Of a stretch of 41,183 nucleotides of DNA, positions 33,558-41,183 are shown piece by piece. The stretch covers positions 1 to 41,183 of the forward strand of contig NZ_PVUF01000021.1 in the NCBI RefSeq assembly GCF_003003215.1. Direction: 5' to 3'. The notes beneath the pieces are model-generated. The model searched no databases and was not told where the DNA came from. It was given only the letters and a program-made list of their open reading frames with translations. Source of the DNA: Tritonibacter scottomollicae (GTDB lineage: Bacteria; Pseudomonadota; Alphaproteobacteria; Rhodobacterales; Rhodobacteraceae). The position numbers and the translations under genes are program-made. Positions within the stretch are counted from its first letter, which is position 1, and each line of letters starts with the position of its first letter.

Positions 33558-34399
33558 TCTTTGAGCTCCTTCAGAATATCGCGCAAACCGCTGTGCCAAT
33601 CAGGCTGCGGAATGCCAAAACCAGTCTCTAACGTGGTGCAATCAAGCCGGGAATTCAGCGGACGCACCGCCGGTGTCGGGTAATCGGAGGTGGGAATATC
33701 GGTCACGTCACAGGCCAGCCCGGCCTGGTTGAAAATCTCGCGCGCAACACCGGCCCAGCTGACATGGGGAGCGCCCTGAATATGGTAGACACCGGATTTT
33801 GTCGGATCAGCGATCAACTGACGCGCCATTTTTAGGCAGGCAGCTGCAATGTCGCGGGCCGGTGTAGGGGCGCCGATCTGGTCGCCCACAATGGTCAGCC
33901 GGTCGCGCTCTGCTCCCAGCAGCAGCATGGTCTTTACAAAATTATGCCCATGCGCCGAAACCACCCAGGAGGTGCGCAGGATCGCATAGGTTCCGCCCGC
34001 TGCGATCACCGCCTCTTCACCTGCGCGCTTGCTGCGGCCATAGGCATTGGGGGGGGATACCGGATCACCCGTCTGCCACGGCGCCTCGCCGGTGCCGGCA
34101 AAGACATAATCGGTGGAGATCTGAACAAACGGAATCCCCGCCTGGACGCAGGCCGCCGCCATCGCGCCGGGGGCGGCGGCATTGATGATCGTGGCGAGGT
34201 CTTCTTCCTCTTCCGCCTTGTCGACGGCCGTATAGGCGGCGGCATTGATCACCGCCTGCGGCGCGTGATCGCGGATCGCGGCCGCACAGGCGCCGGGGTC
34301 AGACAGATCCGCGCCCGCACGCCCCAGACAGGTCACCCCCTCATGATCCGCCAACTCGCGGGCTACCTGACCGGTTGCCCCAAACACAAGGATGCTCAT
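33554..34399 (-). CDS. rmlD: dTDP-4-dehydrorhamnose reductase
   Basis: Final step to dTDP-L-rhamnose. 281 residues from the ATG at 34399. The NAD(P) site is [19 protein letters not shown]; conserved parts are [57 protein letters not shown] (Y-x3-K), [20 protein letters not shown] and [20 protein letters not shown]. The leader carries AAGAAGGGGCG. It is separated from rmlB by 66 bp that hold two hairpins, and it overlaps rmlA by four bases. Confidence 0.96.
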   Translation of the reverse strand: MSILVFGATGQVARELADHEGVTCLGRAGADLSDPGACAAAIRDHAPQAVINAAAYTAVDKAEEEEDLATIINAAAPGAMAAACVQAGIPFVQISTDYVFAGTGEAPWQTGDPVSPPNAYGRSKRAGEEAVIAAGGTYAILRTSWVVSAHGHNFVKTMLLLGAERDRLTIVGDQIGAPTPARDIAAACLKMARQLIADPTKSGVYHIQGAPHVSWAGVAREIFNQAGLACDVTDIPTSDYPTPAVRPLNSRLDCTTLETGFGIPQPDWHSGLRDILKELKE

Positions 34400-34429
34400 A
34401 TCCGCCCCTTCTTCATCTTTTCCCAAATA

Positions 34430-34462
34430 CCTCCGCCGGAGGCCCCTGCCCGCAAGGGCAGG
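34430..34462. repeat. Double hairpin between rmlB and rmlD
   Basis: CCTGCCC-GCAA-GGGCAGG (34445-34462) and the near-palindrome CCTCCGCCGGAGG (34430-34442) lie back to back in the only real gap of the rml operon. On the minus strand they are followed by TATTTGGGAAAAGATGAAG, a phrase I recall as a common Rhodobacteraceae intergenic motif. There is no T run, so it is more likely a processing, stability or attenuation signal than a full terminator. Confidence 0.5.
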
Positions 34463-34465
34463 CTC

Positions 34466-35518
34466 TTATGCCTTCACGCCCAGCCGCTCGCCGACGCCGG
34501 TGCGGGACTGAAGCGCGCGCCACCAGGCCTCATTGTCGAGATACCATTGCACGGTTTTTGCCAGCCCTTCTTCGACGGTGACCGAAGGCCGCCAGCCCAG
34601 CTGGTCCCGGATCCGGCTGGGGTCGATGGCATAGCGGGCATCATGGCCCGGCCGATCCGTCACAAAGGTGATCTGCTCCTTGTAGGATTTGCCATCGTCG
34701 CGCGGGCGCTTGTCATCGAGGATCGCACAAAGCGTCTCCACCAGCTCCAGGTTGCTGCGCTCGTTCTCGCCGCCGATATTGTAGCTGCGCCCGTTCTCGC
34801 CCTTCTGCAGCACGCAGAGCAGGGCGTCGGCGTGATCCTCCACATAAAGCCAGTCGCGGATGTTCGACCCGTCGCCATAGATCGGCAGAGCCTGACCGGC
34901 GAGCGCATTGAGGATCACCACCGGGATCAGTTTTTCCGGGAAATGATAGGGGCCGTAGTTGTTGGAGCAATTCGTGAGCACCACCGGCAGCCCGTAGGTC
35001 TCATGCCAGGCGCGCACCAGATGATCCGAAGAGGCTTTCGACGCCGAATAGGGCGAGCGCGGATCATAGGCGGTGTCTTCGGTGAACATCACAGATTTGT
35101 CGGCAGGCAGGGAGCCATAGACCTCATCGGTGGAGATATGGTGAAACCGGAACCGGGCGGGCTTGCCCACCGCGGCCCAGAACTTGCGCGCCGCCTCCAG
35201 CATATTGAACGTGCCGGTGACATTGGTCTCGATGAAATCGCCCGGCCCGTCGATCGAGCGGTCCACATGGCTTTCGGCGGCCAGGTGCATCACCATATCC
35301 GGCGCATGATAGGCAAAGACCCGGTCCAGCGCGGCGCGGTCGCGGATATCGGCCTGCTCAAAGGCATATCGCGGGCTGTCCGCGACGCTGGCCACATTGT
35401 CCAGGCAGGCCGCATAGGTCAGCGCATCGACGTTCACCACCTCATGGCCAGCGGCAATCGCCTGCCGCACCACCGCAGAGCCAATGAACCCCGCCCCGCC
35501 TGTCACCAGTATCTTCAT
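34466..35518 (-). CDS. rmlB: dTDP-glucose 4,6-dehydratase
   Basis: Second step to dTDP-L-rhamnose. 350 residues. NAD site [20 protein letters not shown]; active site [20 protein letters not shown] with the catalytic D-E pair, and [20 protein letters not shown] (Y-x3-K); further signatures are [40 protein letters not shown] and [19 protein letters not shown]. The ATG at 35518 overlaps the stop of the acyltransferase as ATGA, so the two are translationally coupled. Confidence 0.98.
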   Translation of the reverse strand: MKILVTGGAGFIGSAVVRQAIAAGHEVVNVDALTYAACLDNVASVADSPRYAFEQADIRDRAALDRVFAYHAPDMVMHLAAESHVDRSIDGPGDFIETNVTGTFNMLEAARKFWAAVGKPARFRFHHISTDEVYGSLPADKSVMFTEDTAYDPRSPYSASKASSDHLVRAWHETYGLPVVLTNCSNNYGPYHFPEKLIPVVILNALAGQALPIYGDGSNIRDWLYVEDHADALLCVLQKGENGRSYNIGGENERSNLELVETLCAILDDKRPRDDGKSYKEQITFVTDRPGHDARYAIDPSRIRDQLGWRPSVTVEEGLAKTVQWYLDNEAWWRALQSRTGVGERLGVKA

Positions 35519-36708
35519 GGGTCCTGCTCCTTACCCAACTGTTCCAGCCCTGCAGCATCTGTGGCTGAAGTCCCAATATCGCGTTTGTTTTGCGCTTTGC
35601 GTGTACCCGTTGCAACCCGTCCAAGCGGTTTATGGCGAAAGCCGAGAAAAAACCGCTCATAATGGCGAAAGCTCAGCTCTGCCAACACAACTGTACCGCC
35701 CCAGTACAACACGAGGAAACCAACGCTGTCCTGTGCCAGTCCCAACGGGTTTGCCAGACTGCTCACCCCGTGCAGTACCAGGAGATGCAAGAGGTAGATG
35801 CCGTAGCTGACCATGCCCACCCGCACCAGCAGCGTCAGGCGCAACAGCGGGTGCAGCCAGCTGTCCTCGCGCAGCACCAGCGTGGCCAGCCAGCCGGTCA
35901 TCGCCAGATGCACCAGCAGATAAGGCCAGCCCGCCAGCACCTGCGGCAAAAGGCCAAACACCAGCGCCAGCAACAACCCAAGCAGCAGCAGCGGCATGCA
36001 AGGGTGGCTGAAACACCGCCACATCAGCCCGAACCCGCGCCGGTCATGCAACACCAGCGCCAGCCCCGCCCCCAGCAGAAGCGGCGCATAGGTCACATCC
36101 GGCAGATGCACCCACAGCGGACCCAGATCAAACGCCGTGATCCCGATCCCCTCCAGGGCGCCCGTGACCGCCACCACGTTGAGCCCGATCCCGACGACCA
36201 GCACGCCCCCCCAGACGCGCGGCGGCAAAAGGACCATCAGCAGCGGCCAGATCAGGTAGAACTGTTCCTCCATCGCCAGCGACCAGGTGGGATAGAGCGT
36301 CGGAATGTGATCGGTCAGGAAGTTGGCGAGGAACAGATAATAGGCCGGCCAGAGGGGGGCCGTCTCCCAATGGCCCTGCCAAAGCACGAAGTACCCCCCC
36401 GCCAGGGTCACCACCAGATAGTAGAGCGGCAGGATCCGCAGGGTCCGTCGCCAGTAAAAGCCCCTGAGCGAGATCCGCCCATCGCGCTCCCGTTCGCGCA
36501 CCAGAAGCGTGGTGATCAGAAACCCCGAGATCACGAAGAACAGATCCACCCCCAAAAAGCCCCGCGACCACGGGCCGGTGACGCGCGCCAGCGCACTGTG
36601 GTGGATCAGCACGGCCATGATCGCCAGTGCCCGGAGCCCATCCAGCGCCCCAAAGCGGACCCGCTCCAGATAGGCGCGATGGGCTTGGGACACGGAGAGC
36701 GAGGACAT
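35515..36708 (-). CDS. Acyltransferase 3 family membrane protein (O-acetylase)
   Basis: 397 residues from the ATG at 36708. It shows the acyltransferase-3 signatures [20 protein letters not shown] (the R-x10-H pattern), [20 protein letters not shown] and [20 protein letters not shown], and about ten membrane helices (for example [40 protein letters not shown]). These enzymes O-acylate sugars at the membrane, usually with acetyl groups. Placed between rmlC and rmlB in the operon, it likely modifies the rhamnose-containing polymer. The extra C-terminal tail ([20 protein letters not shown]) is cytoplasmic and unremarkable. It starts eight bases after the rmlC stop. Confidence 0.9.
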   Translation of the reverse strand: MSSLSVSQAHRAYLERVRFGALDGLRALAIMAVLIHHSALARVTGPWSRGFLGVDLFFVISGFLITTLLVRERERDGRISLRGFYWRRTLRILPLYYLVVTLAGGYFVLWQGHWETAPLWPAYYLFLANFLTDHIPTLYPTWSLAMEEQFYLIWPLLMVLLPPRVWGGVLVVGIGLNVVAVTGALEGIGITAFDLGPLWVHLPDVTYAPLLLGAGLALVLHDRRGFGLMWRCFSHPCMPLLLLGLLLALVFGLLPQVLAGWPYLLVHLAMTGWLATLVLREDSWLHPLLRLTLLVRVGMVSYGIYLLHLLVLHGVSSLANPLGLAQDSVGFLVLYWGGTVVLAELSFRHYERFFLGFRHKPLGRVATGTRKAQNKRDIGTSATDAAGLEQLGKEQDP

Positions 36709-36716
36709 GGGAGCGA

Positions 36717-37265
36717 TCAGAAGGTGAAGGGGCTGTCGAACTCCGCCAGCGCAGGCGCGGCGGCGTCCTTCTGTGACAACAGGGGCTGTCCGTCAAACCC
36801 CCAGTCGATGCCACAGCTGTCCCAGCGCACCGCCCCATCGCAATCGGGGGCATAATAATCGGTGCATTTGTAGATGATCTCGGTCATCGGCGCCCGGGTG
36901 ATGAACCCGTGCAGGAACCCTTTGGGCACCAGAAGCTGGCGCCCGTTCTCGGCCGTCAGCTCGATGCCGAACCATGCGCCATAGGTGGGAGATCCCTTGC
37001 GGATGTCCACGGCGACATCAAACAGCGCGCCTTGCCCGCAGCGCACCAGCTTGTCCTGTGCCGCGGGCGGAGCCTGAAAGTGCAACCCGCGAATGGTGCC
37101 GACCTCGGCGGACATCGAATGATTGTCCTGCACGAAATCCAAATCGATTCCGTGCTCTTCCATCTGCTTGCGGTTCCAGCTTTCGCTTAAAAAGCCGCGG
37201 GCGTCGCCAAACCGAGCGGGCGTCAGGATCTTCACACCAGACAGTTTTGTATTTTTGATTTGCAC
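36717..37265 (-). CDS. rmlC: dTDP-4-dehydrorhamnose 3,5-epimerase
   Basis: Third step to dTDP-L-rhamnose. 182 residues, cupin fold. Conserved parts: TPARFGDARGFLSESWN, VQDNHSMSAEVGTIRGLHFQ (catalytic His), DKLVRCGQGALFDVAVDIRK, GSPTYGAWFGIELTAENGRQ, LVPKGFLHGFITRAPMTEII and YKCTDYYAPDCDGAVRWDSC. It starts with GTG at 37265, preceded by GAGGGAG. First gene of the five-gene operon, so the promoter should lie in 37266-37518; a split dyad at 37352-37389 is the only structure seen there. Confidence 0.96.
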   Translation of the reverse strand: MQIKNTKLSGVKILTPARFGDARGFLSESWNRKQMEEHGIDLDFVQDNHSMSAEVGTIRGLHFQAPPAAQDKLVRCGQGALFDVAVDIRKGSPTYGAWFGIELTAENGRQLLVPKGFLHGFITRAPMTEIIYKCTDYYAPDCDGAVRWDSCGIDWGFDGQPLLSQKDAAAPALAEFDSPFTF

Positions 37266-37351
37266 TTATTTATGCTCCCTCTAATGCCAACCACCGAGGT
37301 GATGCGGGCATCCTATACGCTCTTTTGCAGACTGAAAACCAGATACGAGTT

Positions 37352-37389
37352 AACCGTATTCGCAAGGGGTACTCTTGCACTAATCGGTT
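37352..37389. promoter_or_regulatory. Bipartite dyad upstream of the rml operon
   Basis: AACCG-5 bases-GCAAG-7 bases-CTTGC-6 bases-CGGTT: two nested inverted repeats sharing one centre, 87-124 bases before rmlC. It could be an operator for a dimeric or tetrameric regulator, or an RNA hairpin on an antisense transcript. No -35/-10 pair could be assigned with confidence. Confidence 0.4.
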
Positions 37390-37601
37390 CTAGAGCATCT
37401 CATGAACCCTCCTCATGTCGGACAGGTATGAGCCCCTAGCCCATCACGAAAGTGGATTGTACGTTCAGGTCACCTTTTTCAATTTTCAGCTCTGTGACAG
37501 CCTTCGTGGGGCTTTGTTGATGGCGTGGATGCCCCTCCCGACGGCATCGCAATGTGCCATTGTGGTGAGTGTTAAAGCCATCATAAAAGGAAGGAGCATC
37601 C

Positions 37602-38479
37602 ATGTCCGAAGTTACTATAATCGGTGTCGATCTGGCAAAGCGCGTTTTCCAGCTTCACGGTGCCCACGCTGACGGGGCGGTTGCACCTCCTATGTAAAGC
37701 CGTTCGTCAAACGCCAGAAAAACGATATGGCCGATGCAGAAGCCATCGTAGAGGCTGCGATGCGTCCGACCATGCGCTTTGTGGCAGTGAAGACTGAAGA
37801 TCAGCAGGCCCGCGCCATGCTGTTTCGCACCCGGCAGATGTTTGTTGGTCAGCGCACTCAGATGATCAACGCTTTGCGGGGCCACCTTGCCGAACACGGA
37901 CTGATTGCGGCGCGGGGGGCTGCCCATCTTAAGCAGCTTATCGACGCACTCGCAGTTAATGACACGGCGCTGCACATTGAGGTTCGTGAACTTGGCCGGA
38001 TGTATCTCGAGCAGATCGAGGGAATGAATGCGCGTGTTGCAGAGCTTGACGCGAAGATGAGATCTGCGGCCAAGAAAGCGGACTTGGTGCGCCGCGCACC
38101 AACGATGCCGGGCGTGGGTCCTGTCACGGCGCTTGCGATCGAGACGTTTGCCCCAGACCTGACCACCTTCAAGCGCGGTCGCGATTTTGCCGCGTGGCTT
38201 GGTCTGACATCGCGCAACCACTCCAGCGGTGGCAAGGAGCGGCTGGGAAAGATCATGAAGATGGGCGATCGGTATTTGCGCCAGCTTATCGTCGTCGGCA
38301 TGACATCGCGTGTGCGGCAGGTCACCAATCATCCCGAGCGTGCCGATCCCTGGCTGACGATGTTGTTGCAGAGAAAACCGGCCCGGCTCGCGACCGTCGC
38401 CATGGCAAACAAGAACGCGCTGATCGTTTGGTCGCTTCTTTCGACTGACCAAGAATACCGCCCGCGACATACCGTCTGA
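37602..38479 (+). pseudogene. IS110-family (IS1111 group) transposase, internal deletion
   Basis: Frame 1 gives MSEVTIIGVDLAKRVFQLHG AHADGAVA from the ATG at 37602, with GGAAGGAG upstream. About 50 residues are then missing, and the product resumes in another frame as YVKPFVKRQKNDMADAEAIV, continuing through the Transposase_20 domain (PTMPGVGPVTALAIETFAPD; RDFAAWLGLTSRNHSSGGKE; KIMKMGDRYLRQLIVVG) to the end at 38479. The deletion removes the catalytic glutamate region and shifts the frame, so this copy is inactive. It is a related but distinct species from the 5113 transposase. Confidence 0.92.
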
Positions 38480-38770
38480 GACAAATTACGAAAGATCAAG
38501 CCAAGGAGGGCTGAAAGGAACATTGCAACATCTGCCAGGAGATGGAGAAGGGTCACGCCCGTTGCTTCTTGGACCTGATGTGTGGATCAGCACGGTCAGC
38601 ACCAATGCCTGAGGGGCGATGAGGGAGAAGCAAGCGGAAATCTATCGGGGCTCGCGGCGATGATCTATCAGGCCGCCCTAAGAAGCCGGATATACATCAG
38701 CAATCGCGACCTTCGATCCAGAGTCAAACAGACCGTTGCAATCAGGCGGGGTCCGTATACATCCACACAT
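38480..38770 (+). ncRNA. Candidate guide-RNA-bearing 3' end of the second IS1111-type element
   Basis: About 290 bp of noncoding sequence after the transposase, matching in position and length the 3' end of the 5036 copy. The transposase is dead, but the RNA could still be made and act with a related transposase. Evidence is positional only. Confidence 0.25.
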
Positions 38771-38925
38771 GCACAAATCCTGTGAGGGATTCACTTCATG
38801 AACTCAGCATGATAGCTGGGAATTATGAGCAGTGGGTACCCTACAAGATAGAAGACTACAAACTGGCCGTCATACAATGACAGTTTGAAGCCTCGTGGCT
38901 CACTGTCTATTTGGTTTGGTCCTGA

Positions 38926-39228
38926 AACGCTCACGCGATGATCCGACCATGCAAAAAGGCCAAACCCTGGAAACCGATCAGCGCCAGAGCCATAGCCCGG
39001 AACGACGCGGTCAGCACACAATGATATCTGGGCCACACTGCGTAGAGACGCAGGGGCTGATACCACCGACGAAGACGCATCGAAACCAAAATGCACTGCC
39101 TGAAACTAGTGGGTCAATCGCTCATGGCACGGGACTTCGACAGGCAGGTTGCGGAAGTCCAAATTCGTATCGCCGCGCTCAATCGCTATACTGCGCTTGG
39201 TATATCAGTCACCGAGACCGTAGCCTAA
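38926..39228 (+). pseudogene. IS5-type transposase C-terminal remnant with three stops
   Basis: One frame reads [58 protein letters not shown]. The motifs PxKxAKPWK, YHRR.R.ETKMHC.KL.GQ and [12 protein letters not shown] are the end of an IS5-family DDE transposase. Three in-frame stops and the missing N-terminus make it a relic. It lies directly upstream of the sugar dehydrogenase. Confidence 0.75.
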
Positions 39229-39389
39229 ATCCGGCTGGGGTAAGGGGAAGAACGTCCTACACCCGATTTGTGCAACAAAACTATGTGCCTTTAACTTGGG
39301 CGGATACGGGTTTGCCGCAGACGGATATACAATCACGGGATTGTGCAGTTTGTGGACTGTTTCAGAGATTACTACGAAAGGTAAGTGTT

Positions 39390-40664
39390 ATGGAATTTCA
39401 CGACACTCAGGTTGCGGTCATCGGGTTGGGCTATGTTGGCCTGCCGCTGGCGGTCGAATTCGGCAAAGTGCGGCCTGTCATCGGCTTTGACACCAACGAG
39501 GAACGGATCGCCGAGCTGCGAGGGGGGCATGATCACACCCGCGAGCTGGACGCTGCTGAACTGGCCAAAGCCGAGTTTATGACCTACAGTTGTGATCTTG
39601 AGGCGTTACGTGCAGCGCGGATTTACATCGTCACGGTGCCGACCCCGATCGACAGTCACAAGCGCCCGGATCTGACGCCGCTGATCAAGGCATCGGAGAC
39701 TGTTGGCAAGGTTTTGAAGGCCGGTGACATAGTTATTTACGAAAGCACTGTCTACCCCGGTGCCACCGAAGAGGACTGCGTGCCGGTTCTGGAGCGAGTT
39801 TCGGGGCTGCGTTTCAACCAGGATTTCTTCTGCGGCTACAGTCCTGAGCGGATCAATCCAGGTGATAAGCAGCACCGGCTGACGGCCATCCGTAAGGTTA
39901 CTGCAGGCTCTACCCCGGAAACCGCGGAGACGGTAGATGCGCTTTATGCCAGTATTATTGAAGCGGGCACCTATAAGGCGGAAAGCATCCGGGTGGCAGA
40001 AGCCGCAAAAGTTATCGAGAACACACAGCGTGACCTCAACATTGCCTTGGTCAACGAGTTGTCCATCATTTTCAACCGGATGGGAATCGACACTGAGGCG
40101 GTGCTGCAGGCGGCAGGAACAAAATGGAACTTCCTGCCGTTCCGCCCCGGCCTAGTCGGGGGGCACTGTATCGGCGTCGACCCCTATTACCTGACTTATA
40201 AGGCTGAGGCGATTGGTTACCACAGCCAAGTGATCTTGGCGGGGCGACGGATCAATGACGGCATGGGTGCCTATGTGGCGGGCCAGATGGTCAAGAAGAT
40301 GCTGCAGCGCAGGATTCAGGTGAATGGCGCCCGGGTGCTAGCTCTGGGGCTGACCTTCAAAGAGAACTGCCCTGATTTGCGCAACACCCGTGCCATCGAT
40401 GTGGTCCGAGAACTACGGGAATACGGGGTCGAGGTGGATGTGCATGATCCTTGGGCTAACGCCGCCGAGGCGCGCGCGGCATACGACATTGATCTGGTTG
40501 CGATGCCCGAGAAAGGGAAATATGACGGGGTTGTTCTGCTTGTAGCCCATGACTCCTATCGGACAGACGGGGTAAAACATTTGCGGGCCTATGGCACCGA
40601 CAGCCACGTGTTCTGCGACATCAAGAGCGTCTTTGCGGGCAATGAAAGCGATTTCAGGCTCTGA
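39390..40664 (+). CDS. UDP-N-acetylhexosamine/UDP-glucose 6-dehydrogenase (TviB/WbpA type)
   Basis: 424 residues. I chose the ATG at 39390 ([20 protein letters not shown]) with GAAAGG nine bases upstream; the longer open frame runs through the IS5 relic and is not credible. NAD domain [74 protein letters not shown]; the catalytic cysteine in [20 protein letters not shown] (about residue 260); C-terminal [20 protein letters not shown]. The SPERINPGD and [13 protein letters not shown] forms are typical of the TviB/WbpA branch, which oxidises UDP-GlcNAc to UDP-GlcNAcA. With the 4-epimerase at 9.5 kb it could supply UDP-GalNAcA. Confidence 0.93.
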   Translation: MEFHDTQVAVIGLGYVGLPLAVEFGKVRPVIGFDTNEERIAELRGGHDHTRELDAAELAKAEFMTYSCDLEALRAARIYIVTVPTPIDSHKRPDLTPLIKASETVGKVLKAGDIVIYESTVYPGATEEDCVPVLERVSGLRFNQDFFCGYSPERINPGDKQHRLTAIRKVTAGSTPETAETVDALYASIIEAGTYKAESIRVAEAAKVIENTQRDLNIALVNELSIIFNRMGIDTEAVLQAAGTKWNFLPFRPGLVGGHCIGVDPYYLTYKAEAIGYHSQVILAGRRINDGMGAYVAGQMVKKMLQRRIQVNGARVLALGLTFKENCPDLRNTRAIDVVRELREYGVEVDVHDPWANAAEARAAYDIDLVAMPEKGKYDGVVLLVAHDSYRTDGVKHLRAYGTDSHVFCDIKSVFAGNESDFRL

Positions 40665-40672
40665 GGTATTGA

Positions 40673-40965
40673 ATGTCACTGAAAACACCCCTTCGTGCAT
40701 TACGCGGCGTGAACACGATTGTCGCAGCGGCTGTGGTTGCGAAAATCGGTGATACCACCCGCTTTGAAAATCCGTGTCAGCTGATGGCGTGGCTCGGTTT
40801 GTTCCCAAGCGAGCACTCCAACGGTACAACCACGCGACGCGGGCGCCTGACAAAAGCCGGGAACGCCCTTGCCCGTACGATGCTGGTGAAAGCGGGCTTG
40901 TCCTACCGGCATCCACCCAAAGAAGGGCAGCCATATCTCAGAAGATCCGAGCACCTGTCAAAGGA
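40673..40965 (+). pseudogene. IS110-family transposase C-terminal fragment
   Basis: Begins eight bases after the dehydrogenase stop: LRALRGVNTIVAAAVVAKIG, DTTRFENPCQLMAWLGLFPS, EHSNGTTTRRGRLTKAGNAL, ARTMLVKAGLSYRHPPKEGQ. This is the Transposase_20 domain of a third IS110 lineage (IS116-like). The N-terminal catalytic domain is absent and the 3' end is cut by the IS3 element that starts at 40984. Confidence 0.85.
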
Positions 40966-40983
40966 GAACAAAGATATTGGTGT

Positions 40984-41183
40984 TGGAGTGCCCCCACCGA
41001 AGTGGTCCACCTTTTGGGATAGGAATATCCCGTTTTCAGGAGGACGACGAGATGGCAGGCAAACGAGAGAAGCCCGAGGACATCGTGCTGAAGCTGCGAC
41101 AGGTTGAGGTGCTGCAAGGGCAAGGGAGCTCGGTTCAGGAAGCCGTTCGGCAAATCGGTTTGACGGTTCAGACTTACTACCGG
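40984..41183 (+). mobile_element. IS3-family element, left end (runs off the window)
   Basis: The terminal inverted repeat TGGAGTGCCCCCACCGAAGT (with GGTCCA following) starts at 40984, then a leader with GGAGGACGACGAG before the OrfA start. Orientation is the same as the OrfB remnant at the window start, and the ends correspond. Confidence 0.7.
41052..41183 (+). CDS. IS3-family transposase OrfA, N-terminal part
   Basis: 44 residues before the window ends: MAGKREKPEDIVLKLRQVEV, LQGQGSSVQEAVRQIGLTVQ, TYYR. This is the HTH_Tnp_1 start of the IS3 OrfA type that partners OrfB proteins ending in [13 protein letters not shown], the type seen at 2-521. It is partial at its 3' end; whether the full gene is intact cannot be seen. 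Confidence 0.85.
   Translation, partial: MAGKREKPEDIVLKLRQVEVLQGQGSSVQEAVRQIGLTVQTYYR

Larger units (their letters stand above)
37519..38770 (+). mobile_element. Second IS1111-type element, internally deleted
   Basis: Starts GATGGC followed by GTGGATGCCCC (37525-37535), matching the left end of the 5036 copy. The right end (ATCCACACAT near 38770) matches only part of the inverted repeat. About 1250 bp; the transposase inside is broken. The right boundary is approximate. Confidence 0.6.

Noticed and set aside
33944-35662. 572-codon plus-strand open frame
   Set aside because: Shadow of rmlD and rmlB; no recognisable domain.
35590-36855. 421-codon plus-strand open frame rich in Gln/His/Pro
   Set aside because: Shadow of the acyltransferase gene.
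38895-39389. N-terminal extension of the nucleotide-sugar dehydrogenase
   Set aside because: The extension is IS5 relic DNA read in the wrong frame; the NAD-binding fold begins right after the ATG at 39390, which has its own ribosome-binding site.
1-41183. tRNA, rRNA, CRISPR array or prophage genes
   Set aside because: None recognised on reading both strands; no tRNA-like cloverleaf, rRNA segment, or phage structural gene was seen.

Overview
The window looks like about 41 kb of a plasmid from a marine alphaproteobacterium of the Rhodobacteraceae (Roseobacter group). The main reason is the replicon core at 14.1-18.4 kb: a RepA-type replication initiator on the minus strand, an origin with a DnaA box and three 22-bp iterons, then parA, parB and a cluster of parS-like palindromes. 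RepA replicons of this group that carry a dTDP-rhamnose operon are known from Phaeobacter and relatives as biofilm plasmids. The family assignment rests on remembered protein families, not on a database search.

Layout. 1-8.2 kb is an insertion-sequence graveyard: an IS3 remnant, a glyoxalase-like tail, a serine resolvase whose catalytic serine position reads aspartate, a second IS3 fragment cut by an IS481-type element, and an IS66 element (4094-8214, with an 8-bp target duplication) into which an IS1111/IS110-type element (5036-6396) has inserted cleanly. 8.4-10.6 kb has kpsF (arabinose-5-phosphate isomerase) and a UDP-glucuronate 4-epimerase-like gene. 10.6-11.9 kb holds decayed fragments. 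11.9-13.2 kb is a GT4 glycosyltransferase. 14.1-18.4 kb is the replication and partition core. 18.7-29.2 kb is a polysaccharide block: a WbpM/CapD-type dehydratase, yjbH, yjbF and a yjbE-like gene, a Wza/KpsD-type outer-membrane export lipoprotein, and KpsM-, KpsE- and KpsT-like ABC export proteins. 29.2-30.6 kb contains IS110 and IS481 fragments. 30.6-32.2 kb is a two-gene cassette (initiating sugar-phosphate transferase plus NAD-dependent reductase/epimerase) bracketed by a 90-bp imperfect inverted repeat. 32.5-37.3 kb is the rhamnose operon rmlC-acyltransferase-rmlB-rmlD-rmlA on the minus strand. 37.5-41.2 kb has a broken IS1111 copy, an IS5 remnant, an intact TviB/WbpA-type nucleotide-sugar dehydrogenase, an IS110 fragment and the start of an IS3 element.

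How the genes could work together (inference): the dehydratase, reductase and sugar-phosphate transferase could make and load a 6-deoxy-HexNAc such as QuiNAc onto undecaprenyl phosphate. RmlABCD supply dTDP-L-rhamnose. The dehydrogenase and 4-epimerase supply a uronic acid sugar. KpsF feeds Kdo synthesis. The acyltransferase decorates the polymer. KpsMTE plus the OPX lipoprotein export it, with YjbE/F/H as accessory matrix-secretion proteins. Only one intact glycosyltransferase is present besides the initiating enzyme, and a second one survives only as a C-terminal ghost, so the polymer either needs enzymes encoded elsewhere or the locus is eroding.

The most unusual signals are the 41-bp phased parS/iteron array, the inverted-repeat cassette, a possible guide-RNA match in the IS1111 3' noncoding end, and the mixture of group-4-capsule accessory genes with an ABC-type capsule exporter.
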